Shown: positions 45,014 to 55,415, counted from the stretch's first letter. The stretch is 64,000 nucleotides of DNA from Desulfobulbaceae bacterium (GCA_020444175.1 JAHLLM010000019.1:33567-97566), one strand, 5' to 3'. Made by a program: numbers and translations. Notes: generated by a model from the sequence alone, not told the origin.

Positions 45014-48000
45014 ATGCAGGCAGGGCAACGACAACAGAAAAGCGGTTCCGCGCAGTTTACTGCGGCAGGCCGTGGTGCGCAGGTGCGGCAGGATACGTCC
45101 CACCAGACTCTGTTATCGCCCAAATCAATTCCCGTACTGAATGCCCAGGCCAAGCTCAACATTGGAAAACCGGGAGACAAACACGAGCAGGAAGCGGATC
45201 GTGTTGCCGATCACGTGGTCAGCCAGAGCCTGCAGCGTACCCCTTCATTTGAGCAAGGCGCTTCAAATAAACCGCAGCTCCAGCGCCCTCCTGCCATTAC
45301 GCCGGTGATTCAGCAGCAGGCAGATGAAAGTGTCCGCGAAGACAATCAGTTCCAGGAAGAGGAACAGGTTGTCCAGGGCATGGACATGCAGTTTCAGGAT
45401 GAGTCAGTTGCCGAAGAAAACGATAGAGAAATAGAAATCCAGCAGCAAACCGCTGGTACCTTCCTGCAGTCAAAACATGTAAGAGCGGCAGCAGGGCGCA
45501 GCAGGATATCCGGCCGCCCTGTAAGCCGCGCTCCTCCGATCCAGAGAAAAAATAGAGGTGGCACTGCCACCCGTGCACCGCCTTTCATGATGCAATGTCT
45601 GGCTGTGCCGCAGCAAAACAGCCCGCAACTGACGATACAATTGCAGCGCCAGGTTGACGAGCAGGGCGAATCGTCACCTGTTCCATTCCAGGAAGACGCA
45701 GAGGTGCGTCCTTCCCCGATCCAATGCCGGGCCCCGCCGATCAGGGCCAGAACCGCGGTGTCTGAAGACCGCCTTGACCATGAACTGCGTCAAAGTCGAG
45801 GGGGCGGTCTGCCCTTACCGGAAGAAACCAGAATCCGGATGGAATCAGCCATTGGCGCAGACTTCAGCAATGTCCGGCTTCATACGGACACCCGAGCCGC
45901 CGAGATGAACGCCATCCTCGGTTCCCAGGCCTTTGCAACCGGCAACAATATTTATTTCGCCTCTGGAAAATACGATCCTGAAAACCTCGAAGGCCAGCGT
46001 CTCCTGGCCCATGAACTCACCCATACCGTCCAGCAGAATGCATCCCCCCGTAATCAGGTAAATCCTGCTTCAGGCCCACGTGGTCCTCCCGTACAGTTGA
46101 GCACTGAGTACGACCTGCAGGGAGGGTTTGTCGGCGACACGCTTAATCGCTATGCCCGTCATATCCCGGGCTGGGAACTTATGACGGTTATTATCGGCCA
46201 GAATCCCTTGACCGGCGAGGATGTGACGCGAACACCGCAGAATTTCCTGCGCGGCTTCATGGGGCTTGTGGTCGGCGGCACGGCACTTTACGATAAACTG
46301 AATCATAACGGTCTGATCGATGATGCCTTCTCCTGGCTCAGCGGCCAGCTCAACGAGCTTAATCTTTCCTGGTCCCGTCTGCGGGATGCCCTTGATGCAG
46401 CCTGGGAAGATATGGATTTTTACCGCTGGGATCTTTTCGATTATAACCTCCGGGTTCTGAGACGGCACCTGCAGCCACTCTGGAACGATGTCCAGACCTT
46501 TGCCGACCGGGTCATTGACAAGACAGTGGAGCTTGTCCGCACCACCATGCTCACACCGCTGGTTGATTTCATCAGGCAGCGCACCCGGGCCTATCCGCTT
46601 CTGACCGTTATCCTCGGCCAGGATCCTGTCACCGGCGAAGAGGTGGAGAGAAGCCTGTACACCATTGTTTCAGTATTCCTGATGCTCACCGAGTCCGGTG
46701 AGGAATATCTCAACAAGCTCAATGAATCCGGGAAACTGCAGGAGCTGTCGGACTGGCTTGACGCGGAAATAGACAGGCTTGATATCAGCGTTGAAACCGT
46801 GACAAATGTCTTCACTGAGGCCTGGGAGCTCCTTGATATTAATGCCGTCCTGCATCCCATTGACACATTCAGGCGCCTCTACAATATCTTTTCCGGACCG
46901 GTTACCAGGCTTTTTCGATTTGTTATCAATGTGGCCATGCGGGTCCTTGGTCTTATCAAGGACTGGCTGCTGGGGCTGCTCAGGCAATACGCCAACAGAA
47001 TACCGGGCTACCCGCTTCTCACGGTCATCCTGGGGCAAGACCCCTTAACCGGCCAAGAGGTGCCCAGGACTCCTGAAAATTTTATCCGCGGATTTTTAAG
47101 CTTTGTGCCCGGCGGCATGGAAAAATTTCAAAATCTCCAGGAGTCAGGAGCCATTGACAAGGCCTTTGCCTGGCTTGAAGAGGCAATCACTTCACTTGGC
47201 CTGATAGGTGACGCCTTTGCCAATGCCTTCAGGCAGATGTGGGAAACGTTCAGCATCAACGACCTGACCGATCCCGTTGGCGCCTTTGACCGGGTGGTAG
47301 CCATTTTCACCGAACCGGTGCAGATGCTCATTGATTTTGCCATTGAAGTGGGCATGAAGGTGCTGGAGTTTATCTTTGAAGGCGTGCTCGGCCCCACCGG
47401 CGCCCGGGTACTCGCCATTCTGAAGAGGGCGCGCAGCGCCTTTACCAAGATCATCAACGATCCCGTCGCCTTTGTCGGCAACCTGATAAATGCCGTGAAA
47501 AGGGGCTTTCGGCAGTTCGCCGGCAATATCCTGCAGCACTTACAGGCCGGTTTGATCGGCTGGCTCACCGGCACCCTCGGCAGTGCCGGCATAACACTGC
47601 CTGAGCGTTTCGACTTCCAGGGCATTCTGTCCCTTGTCATGCAGGTGCTGGGAATTACCTGGCAGCGGGTGCGCCAGAAGCTTGTTCGGCGCCTCGGCGA
47701 GCGGGCCGTGTCAATACTTGAAACGAGCTTTGAAGTCGTTCGCATCCTGGTGACAGAAGGGCCGGCCGGTCTATGGGAACATCTCATGCAGCACCTGGCC
47801 AGCCTCAGGGACACGGTGATTGACGGCATCAAGGACTTTATCATTACCCGGATCGTCACCGCTGCCGTGACAAGGATTGCCACCATGCTCAACCCTGCCG
47901 GTGCCGTAATCCAGGCGATCATCGCCATCTACAACACCATTATGTTCTTTATCGAGCGGATCAACCAGATTATCGCTCTTGTGGAGTCTGTCGTTAACTC

Positions 48001-51000
48001 CATCTCCAATATAGCTGACGGCAAAATCAATGACGCAGCCAACTATGTTGAGCAGACCATGGCCCGCACTCTGCCGGTCATCATCAGTTTCCTGGCCAGG
48101 CTCATAGGTTTGGGCAATGTGTCCGGCGCTATTCAGCGCATTCTGCGTCGTGTGCAGCGCACCATTGATCGGGCAATCGACAGGGTTCTCGACTGGATTG
48201 TCCGGCAGGCGCGGCGACTGATAAGGGCCGGTAGAGGAGCCGTAGCGGCTGTGGCCGGCTGGTTCGGCAGGAGGGTTCCGTTCCGTTCCGCCGAAGGCAG
48301 GAGTCACTCCCTGTATTTTGAGGGATCGGATCGCAATCCACAGCTTAAGGTGCGAAGTGTACCGACTTCGGTTGCGGATATAATAAGCAGCGGCAGGTTT
48401 GACGGGAATCCTCTGGCTGGCAGCCAGAGGGTCCTGCTTCAGGTGAAGTACCAGTCGCTGCGGACAGAAGTAAATAAGGCAAGCAGAGGCGAAACTGTTG
48501 ACGAAGGCGTAGTGCAGCGGGAGATGCAGGCAATTAAAACGATCCTAGGTCACGGCGCTGAAGACGACATGTATCACCCGAGGGGCACCAGTAGCGATCC
48601 TGTCCTCATAAACTGGTATAAGAAGGAAAGTGACTATCCTCAAATTTTTGGTGCAAGTCCGACTCAAGGTTTTGAGCGGGTTGTCTCGCCCCCAAATCAG
48701 TCTGGAACAATTACCATAGCAAGGCGGGTCAGTCCGTCAAATTTCCTCAGTGCAACGGCGCCGACTTTGGCTTTGCAAAGCAGTCGCAGGGCGTCCGCAG
48801 AATTTTTCTCGCAACGGGAACTTGATTTAATCGGTGCTGCACCTACAGAGGCTGGAAACCGTCGATTGCCCCAGGTCAGTGGAGGACCGGATGTTCTCGG
48901 CCAACCAACTGAAGGGACTTTCCAGATCGACCACGTAAGAGATCTGGTCCTTGGTGGCCCGGACAGGCGCAATAATTTATGGCCGCTGTCATCTGCTCTG
49001 AATGCCAAGGGTAATTTTATACAGAGTCAGCAAGTCGTAACCGCCTTGGAGGACGACGGAAGCAGAAGAACAGTTTCATTGAGAAGTCTTTCCGGCTCAG
49101 GAAAGCATGTGAAGGCGGTTTCCAGATCAGTGCTTACAGCCCAAAATCAAGCTGAGATCACCCTTATAGATCGCTCAGACAGGGAGTTCGACGCTTCGTC
49201 TTCGGATGATCCTTATCTTATCGCCTGGACAAAACAAGCGAGTGATTACCCGACCTTTCTCTCGCCTTTTGAAGAAAACACTTACAGGATTGGCCAGAGT
49301 GCGCCGGTTACCCGGACCGGGGAACGGCTTCAAGTTTCCCCGGAATACTTCAATCCCATTGCCAGCCGTTCTGTATGGCCCCTCAGTCCGCCTCAGGGGC
49401 GCAGTACGCAACAGTCAGTTTCCACACAGATCACCAGGCTGTACAGAGAAGCCGAAAGGAACAGCGGCCAGAGGGAGCCGGAGGTAAGAGGGCGCGGAGG
49501 CGAGCTCGGCCGTGTTGATCCCTCACGGTACATGGAGGCCGACCATGTCCGTGACTTTAATTTTGGCGGACAAAACCGGCAAGATAATATCTGGCCGCTG
49601 GCCAGAAACAAGAACGATGCCGCCAACGCTGTGAATGAGCAGATCGTGGCCTATGAAAGCAGCAGCGGGGAGAAGGTGAAGAGAAGTCTCAGGCAGGCAC
49701 GCAGTGCAGGAGTTAGCCATGCGAAAATTGTCCAGGTTCCCGGTATTCCCTCCAACCGGGGAGCCCATGGCACCTCAAATGAACGTCCTGCAGGTTATGC
49801 TGAGTTGCTGAGGATGGGAACCCAGCAAAAATCGTGGTCAGCGGGAGTAAATGATCGTCATGAGCAGGAAGCGGACCGGGTTGCCGACCTTGTGTCATCA
49901 GGAAACAGGCAACGTGCATCATCGGCTGCCGGCCGTATTTCTGCTGTCAGTTCCGTTGCCGGCAGGCGGGCTTTGATGCAGCAGAAATCGGACGGGAAAG
50001 CCAATGCAACAGAAACTGATATCCGTCTGTCGCGTTCTACTGGCGTGCCAATGGAACACAGCGTGCGGGGCAGGATGGAGCAGAATTTCAGCCGCGATTT
50101 CTCAGGCGTTTGCATCCACAATAACAGCGCATCAGACGAGATGAGCAGCAGTATCGGGGCACGGGCGTTTACAGCGGGCTCTGACATCTATTTCGCCAAG
50201 GGACAGTATGCCCCGCAGACATCGTCCGGCACACACCTGCTGGCCCATGAGCTGACCCATGTTGTTCAGCAGGACAGCGGCATCAGGCGTCAGCCGGTCG
50301 AATCTTCTGCTGCGCGGCCCCAGAACGCGGCAACGGAAAATCAGGGACAAGACAGAAAGCCCCTGGTGCTGGGCAGCGCACCCATGCCGGGACTGGAGCC
50401 TGCCATGGAGGATGAGGTAAAGTCTCCTGAACAGGTGGAGCAGGAGGCCGAGTCCGAGGCCGGCCTTGCAAAGGAAAAGATGGAGCAGGCCCCGTTTGCC
50501 CAAGATAAGGATAAAGGAGGAAAAGAAAAAGGCAAACCTGGCGCTGTCAAGGCTGCTGAAAATGGCAAAGAAAAAGAGGAGGAGGCCTCCCAAAAGGAAA
50601 AAGCCGGACCTCGATCCGTGCCGCTTCCCGCTAAGGGATCTGATGGCATGCTGCAGCAGGTTATGAATTCGCCTGCCTCGAAACTGGCTGCCTCGTATCC
50701 GACTCTCGGCACGGGAATATCTGAAGCGCTCAAGGCCGAGAAAAAGCAGGAGGCGGATTCCGCCCCTGATCTCGTTGCCAGTGCTGGAAAAGGCAAGGTA
50801 AAGGCCAGGGCTCCACCGGACAAGGAAAAGGGCGCCCAGGCACAGCAGGCGGTTATTGAAGAAAAAGAGCCGAAACCTGTTTTGCAGGACACAATCGCCA
50901 AACATAAAAATCCGGCCCCGCCGGTGAAGAATGCCACAAACAATAAGGCACTGGATCAATCACCTTCCGGAAGCTGGATTTCCTGGTTCAAGCAGCGCGC

Positions 51001-54000
51001 CTTGAGCTTCATGTCGTCTATCTGCACCAAGGATAAAGGCGTCAACACCAGCCCCGGCAAATCGCCGAAAGTGGAATTAAAGGGCGATGCCGACCCCGAA
51101 CGTGCCCAGAGCCAGCGGCAGGATGGCGACCGGCAGACAGAAAGCCAGAAAGACAAGGTCCGTGCGCGGGTAATGGCAAATCCCGGCAAAAAACGCATTC
51201 AGCCTGCCCCTGTGGAGCAGAAGAACAAGGTGCGTATCCAAGCCGCGGTTGTCGAGGTTGAGACAGGCAAACAGGATGACATGGCTGACTATGTCCATAT
51301 GCCGCTGCCTGAGAATGTCCGTAAAAAAGCGGATCAGGATATGGCGCCCCTTCTTGAAAAAAGCCTGGCAAAACCAAAGGCTGATGTCAAAAAGGCCTCG
51401 ACCAAGCGCAAAGCCGACAAGCAGGCCGAGGTGTCAAAGGCAAGGGCCGAGGTCGAGAACCTGAACCACAAGGCTGACCAGGATCAGCAGAATATTGTTG
51501 CCGCCTCTCGGAGCGATGTTGCCGCAGAGCAGAAAAAGGGGCTTGATGAGGCGGACCGCCAGGTTAAAAAATACCGGAAGGAAGCTGACAAGGAGCAGAA
51601 GACACTGCGTGACAGCGTTAAAAAACGGGTCAAGGAGGACGAGAAAAAGGCGGCAGCAAAACTGAAAAAAGCGGAACAGGACGCCCAAAAGGAGAAAAAG
51701 AAGAAAGAGGCGGAAGCGGCGGCCAAAAAGAGAGAGCTGAAAAGAAAACAGAAAAAGAAAAGCTGGTGGGACCGGGTTGTTGATGCGGTGAAGAGCGCAG
51801 TCAAGGCTCTGACCAAGGCAATTGACGGCATATTCAACGCCCTGCGCAAGGCGGTGAAATTTATCATCGACACGGCCAAAAAAGCAGCCCTTGCCCTTAT
51901 CGAGCTGGGCCGGAAATTTGTTGTCGGCCTGCTCAATACCTTCCGTACATTGTTAAAAAGCCTGGTCTCAAACCTGATAGGCAAGATCTTTCCGGAATTG
52001 GCCAGGAAGATCAACAAAGCCATTGATACGGTCGTTGACAAGGCGATTAAAGGGGTAAACAAGGTTGCCAAGGCCCTGAAAAAAGGGGTGGAGGCCCTGG
52101 CCAATGCCCTTGGCAAGGTGCTGGATAAGATTCTCAGCGTCTTCCAGACCGCTCTCAAGGCTGCCGTGCAGATTGCCGGCGCCGTACTGACCGGTGATTT
52201 TGCCGAAGCGGCAAAGATAGCCTTTTACGCGGCCTGCGATATTGTCGGCATTAACCCGAAATCCATTATGAATTTCATGGAAAAGGCGGGAGAGTCCCTG
52301 GGCAGGATTTTCAAGTCGCCAAGCACCTTTTTCAATAATGTGGCCAAGGGCGTTAAAAAGGGAATCAACCAGTTTGTCGATAAAATAAAGCAGCATCTGC
52401 TTAACGGCCTTATCGCCTGGCTGACCGGTGCCATGGGGGATGTGCAGATCACCTTGCCCAAGAAGTTTGATGTAAAGGGGGTTTTCTCACTGGTGACCCA
52501 GATCCTCGGCCTGACCTACGACAATATCCGCGCCAAGGTGGTCAAAAAACTTGGTCCAAAGGGTGAGAAGATCGTCAGCACCCTGGAAAAGAGCTTTGTG
52601 CTAGTTAAAGAGCTTATCGCCAAGGGACCGGTTGCCCTGTGGGATCGTGTCAAACAGGGGCTTTCCAGCCTGAAGGAAAAGGTCATGGAAGGCATCCGCA
52701 ATATGGTGATTGAAAAAGTTGTCAAGGCGGGTGTGGTCTGGCTGATCAGCATGTTGAATCCGGCCTCGGCACTGGTAAAAGCAATTAAGATGCTTTATGA
52801 CCTGGTGATGTTTTTCGTCGAGCGCTGGGATCAGATCGTTGCCTTTGCCAAATCAATCTGGAATTCCGTGAACGCCCTGGCAAACGGTCAGATCGGTGCG
52901 GCCGCCAATGCAGTGGAGCAGGCCCTGGCCCGCAGTATCCCGGTTATCCTCGGCCTCCTGGCATCGCTTCTCGGTCTTGGCGGCATAGGCAAAGGCGTGC
53001 AGAAGGTGATCAAAAAAATCCGCAAGCCCATCGATGCCGCCGTCAACAAGGTTATTGATGTTATTTACAGACAGGGCAAGAGACTGCTCGGCAAAGTGAC
53101 TGGTAAAGGAGGAGCGCAGCCGCCTCAAAAACAGACCCCGCAGCAGCGTGAGAAGAACAAGAAGGCCTGTGAACAGGAGATTCGCACCATTATGGCGCGC
53201 GGCATAACCCTTGGCAGGTTCAGGTCCATCATCCAGAAATTAAAGAAAAAACATCAGGTCCGGGATATCAGGATGGACAATGACTTTGATGTCAAGGTCA
53301 TCAACTCGAATCCTGCCGAGATCAAGGTTGCCATTGCCCATGAAATAGGTCTGGACCGGGAAGGCAAGCTGGTTGAGGCAAAAGCGGCCGCAACCGGCAA
53401 GCATGGCGAGCCCAAGTATGGCAAGGTAAAACCAAAGGAAGAGTTTACCTTCGGAACCATCAGTTCGTCAGCAGACCATCCGCAAAGTTTGAAGGCGGTG
53501 CTTGAAAAAGAGTTGCAGAAACATGGACTCAGCCTTGAGGAGATTGAATTTAATAAATATTTCAGCGGTTTTCCCGCCTCCCCTGCCCGCCCGTCCAGGG
53601 TAAGTGGGACGATATACGGCTACATAGCCGGCAAGGTCGGCCAAAAAGCGCGAACCGGAACGTCGGCAATCGTCGGCCGCATGGGCAACCGCGAGGCATC
53701 ATTCCGTAAGGGCAGTTTCCGGGGCGGTGACGGCGGTTACGACGGCGGCCATCTGATCAGTCACAGTTTCGGAGGGCCTGATGCCTATTATAATCTGGTT
53801 CCCATGAAGGCTCGCGTCAATCGTCAGGTATACGGCCGTATTGAGAAATTCATGCGAAACCAGGTGACGGTTGAGCCTGCCGCCTTGCCGCTGGATAAGA
53901 AAAAATCCAATCTTGATATTAGGGTGGCAATGAATTACGGCAGCGGCAGCTACAGCATCAATATGGAGCAGTTCCTCAAGGTGGCCTCCGGCGGGCTCAA

Positions 54001-55051
54001 GTCTGAAAAAGGCAAGCTGCGCGCCCAGCAGGAAGAAAATCTGGCCAAAAAACATAAACTTGAGGGCATAAAGAAAGGATTGCCCAAGGACCCGAAAAAG
54101 GCCCAGGCCGTGCTTGAGCGTTTCCGAAAGGCGCGCGATGCCAAGAAATCAAAACTTGAAAAACTTCGCAAAACAGAAGAGCGTGATCTGCTGGTCTGGA
54201 ACCTGACTAACAGGTCCGGACTCAAAAAGGCATCCGCCACATTGCGCGATAGGCAGCAGGCACGGGCCCAGGTTGATCAGGCAGGAAAACTTCTTGATCC
54301 CATTGACGATCTTGTTAAAGGACTGAGAACGGCAGACCCCGGCCTGAATCTAATAAATTCACTGGGGCAGCGGAAACGCAGTCTGTCCAGACTTATTGGC
54401 GATTACGGCAGGAAATACAGAAAAATACCTCTCCATAAGGAAGACCTGCGCTTGGCCCGGCAGGGAGAGCTGCTACGGAGCCATATTGAGAAGCTGCAGC
54501 AGCCCCGCGATCTCACCCGGAATCTTGAAAAGGAACTTGCCCGCACGCCCACTGTTCCGAAAAGTGAGAAAGAGATAGACGACAAGATCAAGGAATATGA
54601 CACAAGAATAGACCGGGCCATAAGCGAACTTGCCCAGACAGGTCAGGCCGACAAGCTGAAAAAGCTTGAGAAGAAAATTTTTTCCGGTGGAGGCAGTGTT
54701 TCGGTGCAGAGCCGTATACCGACATCGTTCAGCGTTGATCTTGACTATGAAGCTGTGACCGGCAAGGGCGGCAGCGCCATGGTAAAGGCCGACTCCAAAG
54801 GGACGCGCAAGGAATTCAGGAGGGCTGATTTTGAAAATCCTGCCGGAGTCTCCAAGGCGAGCTACGGCACAATAACTGTTACCAATGCCCCTCCGGAAAC
54901 AAAGTTGATCAGTGAGGAAAAAGCTCCCAAGCGTGAAGCGGCAAAAAAATCAGGCAGAAAAGAGGAAGAATCTGAAGGCAAAAAAGGAGCGCACGGCACA
55001 GTCAAGAGCCCAGCACGCTTTAAGACTTCCTTTGTTATCAGCCAGGCTTAG
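45014..55051 (+). CDS. Giant tandem eCIS-core effector with HNH-like and non-specific endonuclease-like modules (3345 aa)
   Basis: One uninterrupted 10-kb frame reads as two effectors in a row. Unit 1: a short KHEQEADRVADHVV motif (about 47-70), eCIS core (256-345, HELTH at 333), three helical repeats with LLTVILGQDPLTGEEV (about 383, 526, 662), a conserved helical block (821-1074), then two related HNH-like modules with DHVRD...GG...N(L/I)WPL (IDH at 1305-1307, ADH at 1509-1511). Unit 2: RHEQEADRVADLV (1612-1630), eCIS core (1671-1760, HELTH at 1745), a K/E-rich linker and coiled coil (1765-2250), the helical block again (2439-2699), a DGGHLI...N endonuclease-like module (about 2864-2985, His2913), and a coiled tail. 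Likely cargo or particle-bound toxin; nuclease activity is inferred from motifs. Confidence 0.8.
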   Translation: MQAGQRQQKSGSAQFTAAGRGAQVRQDTSHQTLLSPKSIPVLNAQAKLNIGKPGDKHEQEADRVADHVVSQSLQRTPSFEQGASNKPQLQRPPAITPVIQQQADESVREDNQFQEEEQVVQGMDMQFQDESVAEENDREIEIQQQTAGTFLQSKHVRAAAGRSRISGRPVSRAPPIQRKNRGGTATRAPPFMMQCLAVPQQNSPQLTIQLQRQVDEQGESSPVPFQEDAEVRPSPIQCRAPPIRARTAVSEDRLDHELRQSRGGGLPLPEETRIRMESAIGADFSNVRLHTDTRAAEMNAILGSQAFATGNNIYFASGKYDPENLEGQRLLAHELTHTVQQNASPRNQVNPASGPRGPPVQLSTEYDLQGGFVGDTLNRYARHIPGWELMTVIIGQNPLTGEDVTRTPQNFLRGFMGLVVGGTALYDKLNHNGLIDDAFSWLSGQLNELNLSWSRLRDALDAAWEDMDFYRWDLFDYNLRVLRRHLQPLWNDVQTFADRVIDKTVELVRTTMLTPLVDFIRQRTRAYPLLTVILGQDPVTGEEVERSLYTIVSVFLMLTESGEEYLNKLNESGKLQELSDWLDAEIDRLDISVETVTNVFTEAWELLDINAVLHPIDTFRRLYNIFSGPVTRLFRFVINVAMRVLGLIKDWLLGLLRQYANRIPGYPLLTVILGQDPLTGQEVPRTPENFIRGFLSFVPGGMEKFQNLQESGAIDKAFAWLEEAITSLGLIGDAFANAFRQMWETFSINDLTDPVGAFDRVVAIFTEPVQMLIDFAIEVGMKVLEFIFEGVLGPTGARVLAILKRARSAFTKIINDPVAFVGNLINAVKRGFRQFAGNILQHLQAGLIGWLTGTLGSAGITLPERFDFQGILSLVMQVLGITWQRVRQKLVRRLGERAVSILETSFEVVRILVTEGPAGLWEHLMQHLASLRDTVIDGIKDFIITRIVTAAVTRIATMLNPAGAVIQAIIAIYNTIMFFIERINQIIALVESVVNSISNIADGKINDAANYVEQTMARTLPVIISFLARLIGLGNVSGAIQRILRRVQRTIDRAIDRVLDWIVRQARRLIRAGRGAVAAVAGWFGRRVPFRSAEGRSHSLYFEGSDRNPQLKVRSVPTSVADIISSGRFDGNPLAGSQRVLLQVKYQSLRTEVNKASRGETVDEGVVQREMQAIKTILGHGAEDDMYHPRGTSSDPVLINWYKKESDYPQIFGASPTQGFERVVSPPNQSGTITIARRVSPSNFLSATAPTLALQSSRRASAEFFSQRELDLIGAAPTEAGNRRLPQVSGGPDVLGQPTEGTFQIDHVRDLVLGGPDRRNNLWPLSSALNAKGNFIQSQQVVTALEDDGSRRTVSLRSLSGSGKHVKAVSRSVLTAQNQAEITLIDRSDREFDASSSDDPYLIAWTKQASDYPTFLSPFEENTYRIGQSAPVTRTGERLQVSPEYFNPIASRSVWPLSPPQGRSTQQSVSTQITRLYREAERNSGQREPEVRGRGGELGRVDPSRYMEADHVRDFNFGGQNRQDNIWPLARNKNDAANAVNEQIVAYESSSGEKVKRSLRQARSAGVSHAKIVQVPGIPSNRGAHGTSNERPAGYAELLRMGTQQKSWSAGVNDRHEQEADRVADLVSSGNRQRASSAAGRISAVSSVAGRRALMQQKSDGKANATETDIRLSRSTGVPMEHSVRGRMEQNFSRDFSGVCIHNNSASDEMSSSIGARAFTAGSDIYFAKGQYAPQTSSGTHLLAHELTHVVQQDSGIRRQPVESSAARPQNAATENQGQDRKPLVLGSAPMPGLEPAMEDEVKSPEQVEQEAESEAGLAKEKMEQAPFAQDKDKGGKEKGKPGAVKAAENGKEKEEEASQKEKAGPRSVPLPAKGSDGMLQQVMNSPASKLAASYPTLGTGISEALKAEKKQEADSAPDLVASAGKGKVKARAPPDKEKGAQAQQAVIEEKEPKPVLQDTIAKHKNPAPPVKNATNNKALDQSPSGSWISWFKQRALSFMSSICTKDKGVNTSPGKSPKVELKGDADPERAQSQRQDGDRQTESQKDKVRARVMANPGKKRIQPAPVEQKNKVRIQAAVVEVETGKQDDMADYVHMPLPENVRKKADQDMAPLLEKSLAKPKADVKKASTKRKADKQAEVSKARAEVENLNHKADQDQQNIVAASRSDVAAEQKKGLDEADRQVKKYRKEADKEQKTLRDSVKKRVKEDEKKAAAKLKKAEQDAQKEKKKKEAEAAAKKRELKRKQKKKSWWDRVVDAVKSAVKALTKAIDGIFNALRKAVKFIIDTAKKAALALIELGRKFVVGLLNTFRTLLKSLVSNLIGKIFPELARKINKAIDTVVDKAIKGVNKVAKALKKGVEALANALGKVLDKILSVFQTALKAAVQIAGAVLTGDFAEAAKIAFYAACDIVGINPKSIMNFMEKAGESLGRIFKSPSTFFNNVAKGVKKGINQFVDKIKQHLLNGLIAWLTGAMGDVQITLPKKFDVKGVFSLVTQILGLTYDNIRAKVVKKLGPKGEKIVSTLEKSFVLVKELIAKGPVALWDRVKQGLSSLKEKVMEGIRNMVIEKVVKAGVVWLISMLNPASALVKAIKMLYDLVMFFVERWDQIVAFAKSIWNSVNALANGQIGAAANAVEQALARSIPVILGLLASLLGLGGIGKGVQKVIKKIRKPIDAAVNKVIDVIYRQGKRLLGKVTGKGGAQPPQKQTPQQREKNKKACEQEIRTIMARGITLGRFRSIIQKLKKKHQVRDIRMDNDFDVKVINSNPAEIKVAIAHEIGLDREGKLVEAKAAATGKHGEPKYGKVKPKEEFTFGTISSSADHPQSLKAVLEKELQKHGLSLEEIEFNKYFSGFPASPARPSRVSGTIYGYIAGKVGQKARTGTSAIVGRMGNREASFRKGSFRGGDGGYDGGHLISHSFGGPDAYYNLVPMKARVNRQVYGRIEKFMRNQVTVEPAALPLDKKKSNLDIRVAMNYGSGSYSINMEQFLKVASGGLKSEKGKLRAQQEENLAKKHKLEGIKKGLPKDPKKAQAVLERFRKARDAKKSKLEKLRKTEERDLLVWNLTNRSGLKKASATLRDRQQARAQVDQAGKLLDPIDDLVKGLRTADPGLNLINSLGQRKRSLSRLIGDYGRKYRKIPLHKEDLRLARQGELLRSHIEKLQQPRDLTRNLEKELARTPTVPKSEKEIDDKIKEYDTRIDRAISELAQTGQADKLKKLEKKIFSGGGSVSVQSRIPTSFSVDLDYEAVTGKGGSAMVKADSKGTRKEFRRADFENPAGVSKASYGTITVTNAPPETKLISEEKAPKREAAKKSGRKEEESEGKKGAHGTVKSPARFKTSFVISQA

Positions 55052-55239
55052 CGGCATGCTCATTTCTGTGTTACCCGGTCGTGTCTTATCCGCGAAAAAA
55101 ACGATAATGCCATATCTTTCGGAGATAAATATTGATAGAATCAATAAGTAAAAAATATGTGATTACTACTGAAACTCAGCCAGCCTTGCAGCTGGTACTG
55201 TAATGCATTAATAATTCAAAAAATACTGTCTCCACAAAA

Positions 55240-55313
55240 GTCATTCCCGCGAAGGCGGGAATCCACAGAGTAGCTGGCTAGTCCGCCTAGATTCCCGCCT
55301 TCGCGGGAATGAC
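55240..55313. repeat. Dispersed palindrome GTCATTCCCGCGAAGG... downstream of the giant gene
   Basis: A 24-base arm (starting GTCATTCCCGCG at 55240) is perfectly inverted at 55290-55313 (ending CGCGGGAATGAC). It is a GC-rich repeat of a type common between genes of many proteobacteria, without a proper T-run. A half copy, CTTCGCGGGAATGAC, is present near 44926. It may act as a bidirectional transcript end. Confidence 0.7.
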
Positions 55314-55415
55314 TTATAAAAAGGCTGAAGATGAGTGGTAATCATAAAAAAATATGACCATGGACAACCATCCTGCCGAGAATTGTTCATAGTTATAAAA
55401 AAAAAATTGCAAACA

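Larger units (their letters stand above)
16277..55051 (+). other. Extracellular contractile injection system (eCIS, Afp/PVC-type) locus
   Basis: Nineteen plus-strand genes cover a complete set of eCIS parts: terminator/cap, sheath x2, tube x3, DUF5908, Pvc7-like adaptor, spike, PAAR tip, gp25, baseplate J, Pvc12-like, a fibre candidate, tape measure, AAA+ ATPase and two DUF4157 effectors, plus one unknown. Most neighbours overlap by 1-14 bases. There are no capsid, portal, terminase or integrase genes (not a prophage), and no TssB/TssC pair or TssJLM membrane complex (not a type VI system). The type is inferred from the DUF4157 proteins and the AAA+ ATPase, which are eCIS hallmarks. Confidence 0.92.

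Noticed and set aside
55052..55151. Small ORFs just after the giant gene
   Set aside because: They are out-of-frame continuations without start signals.
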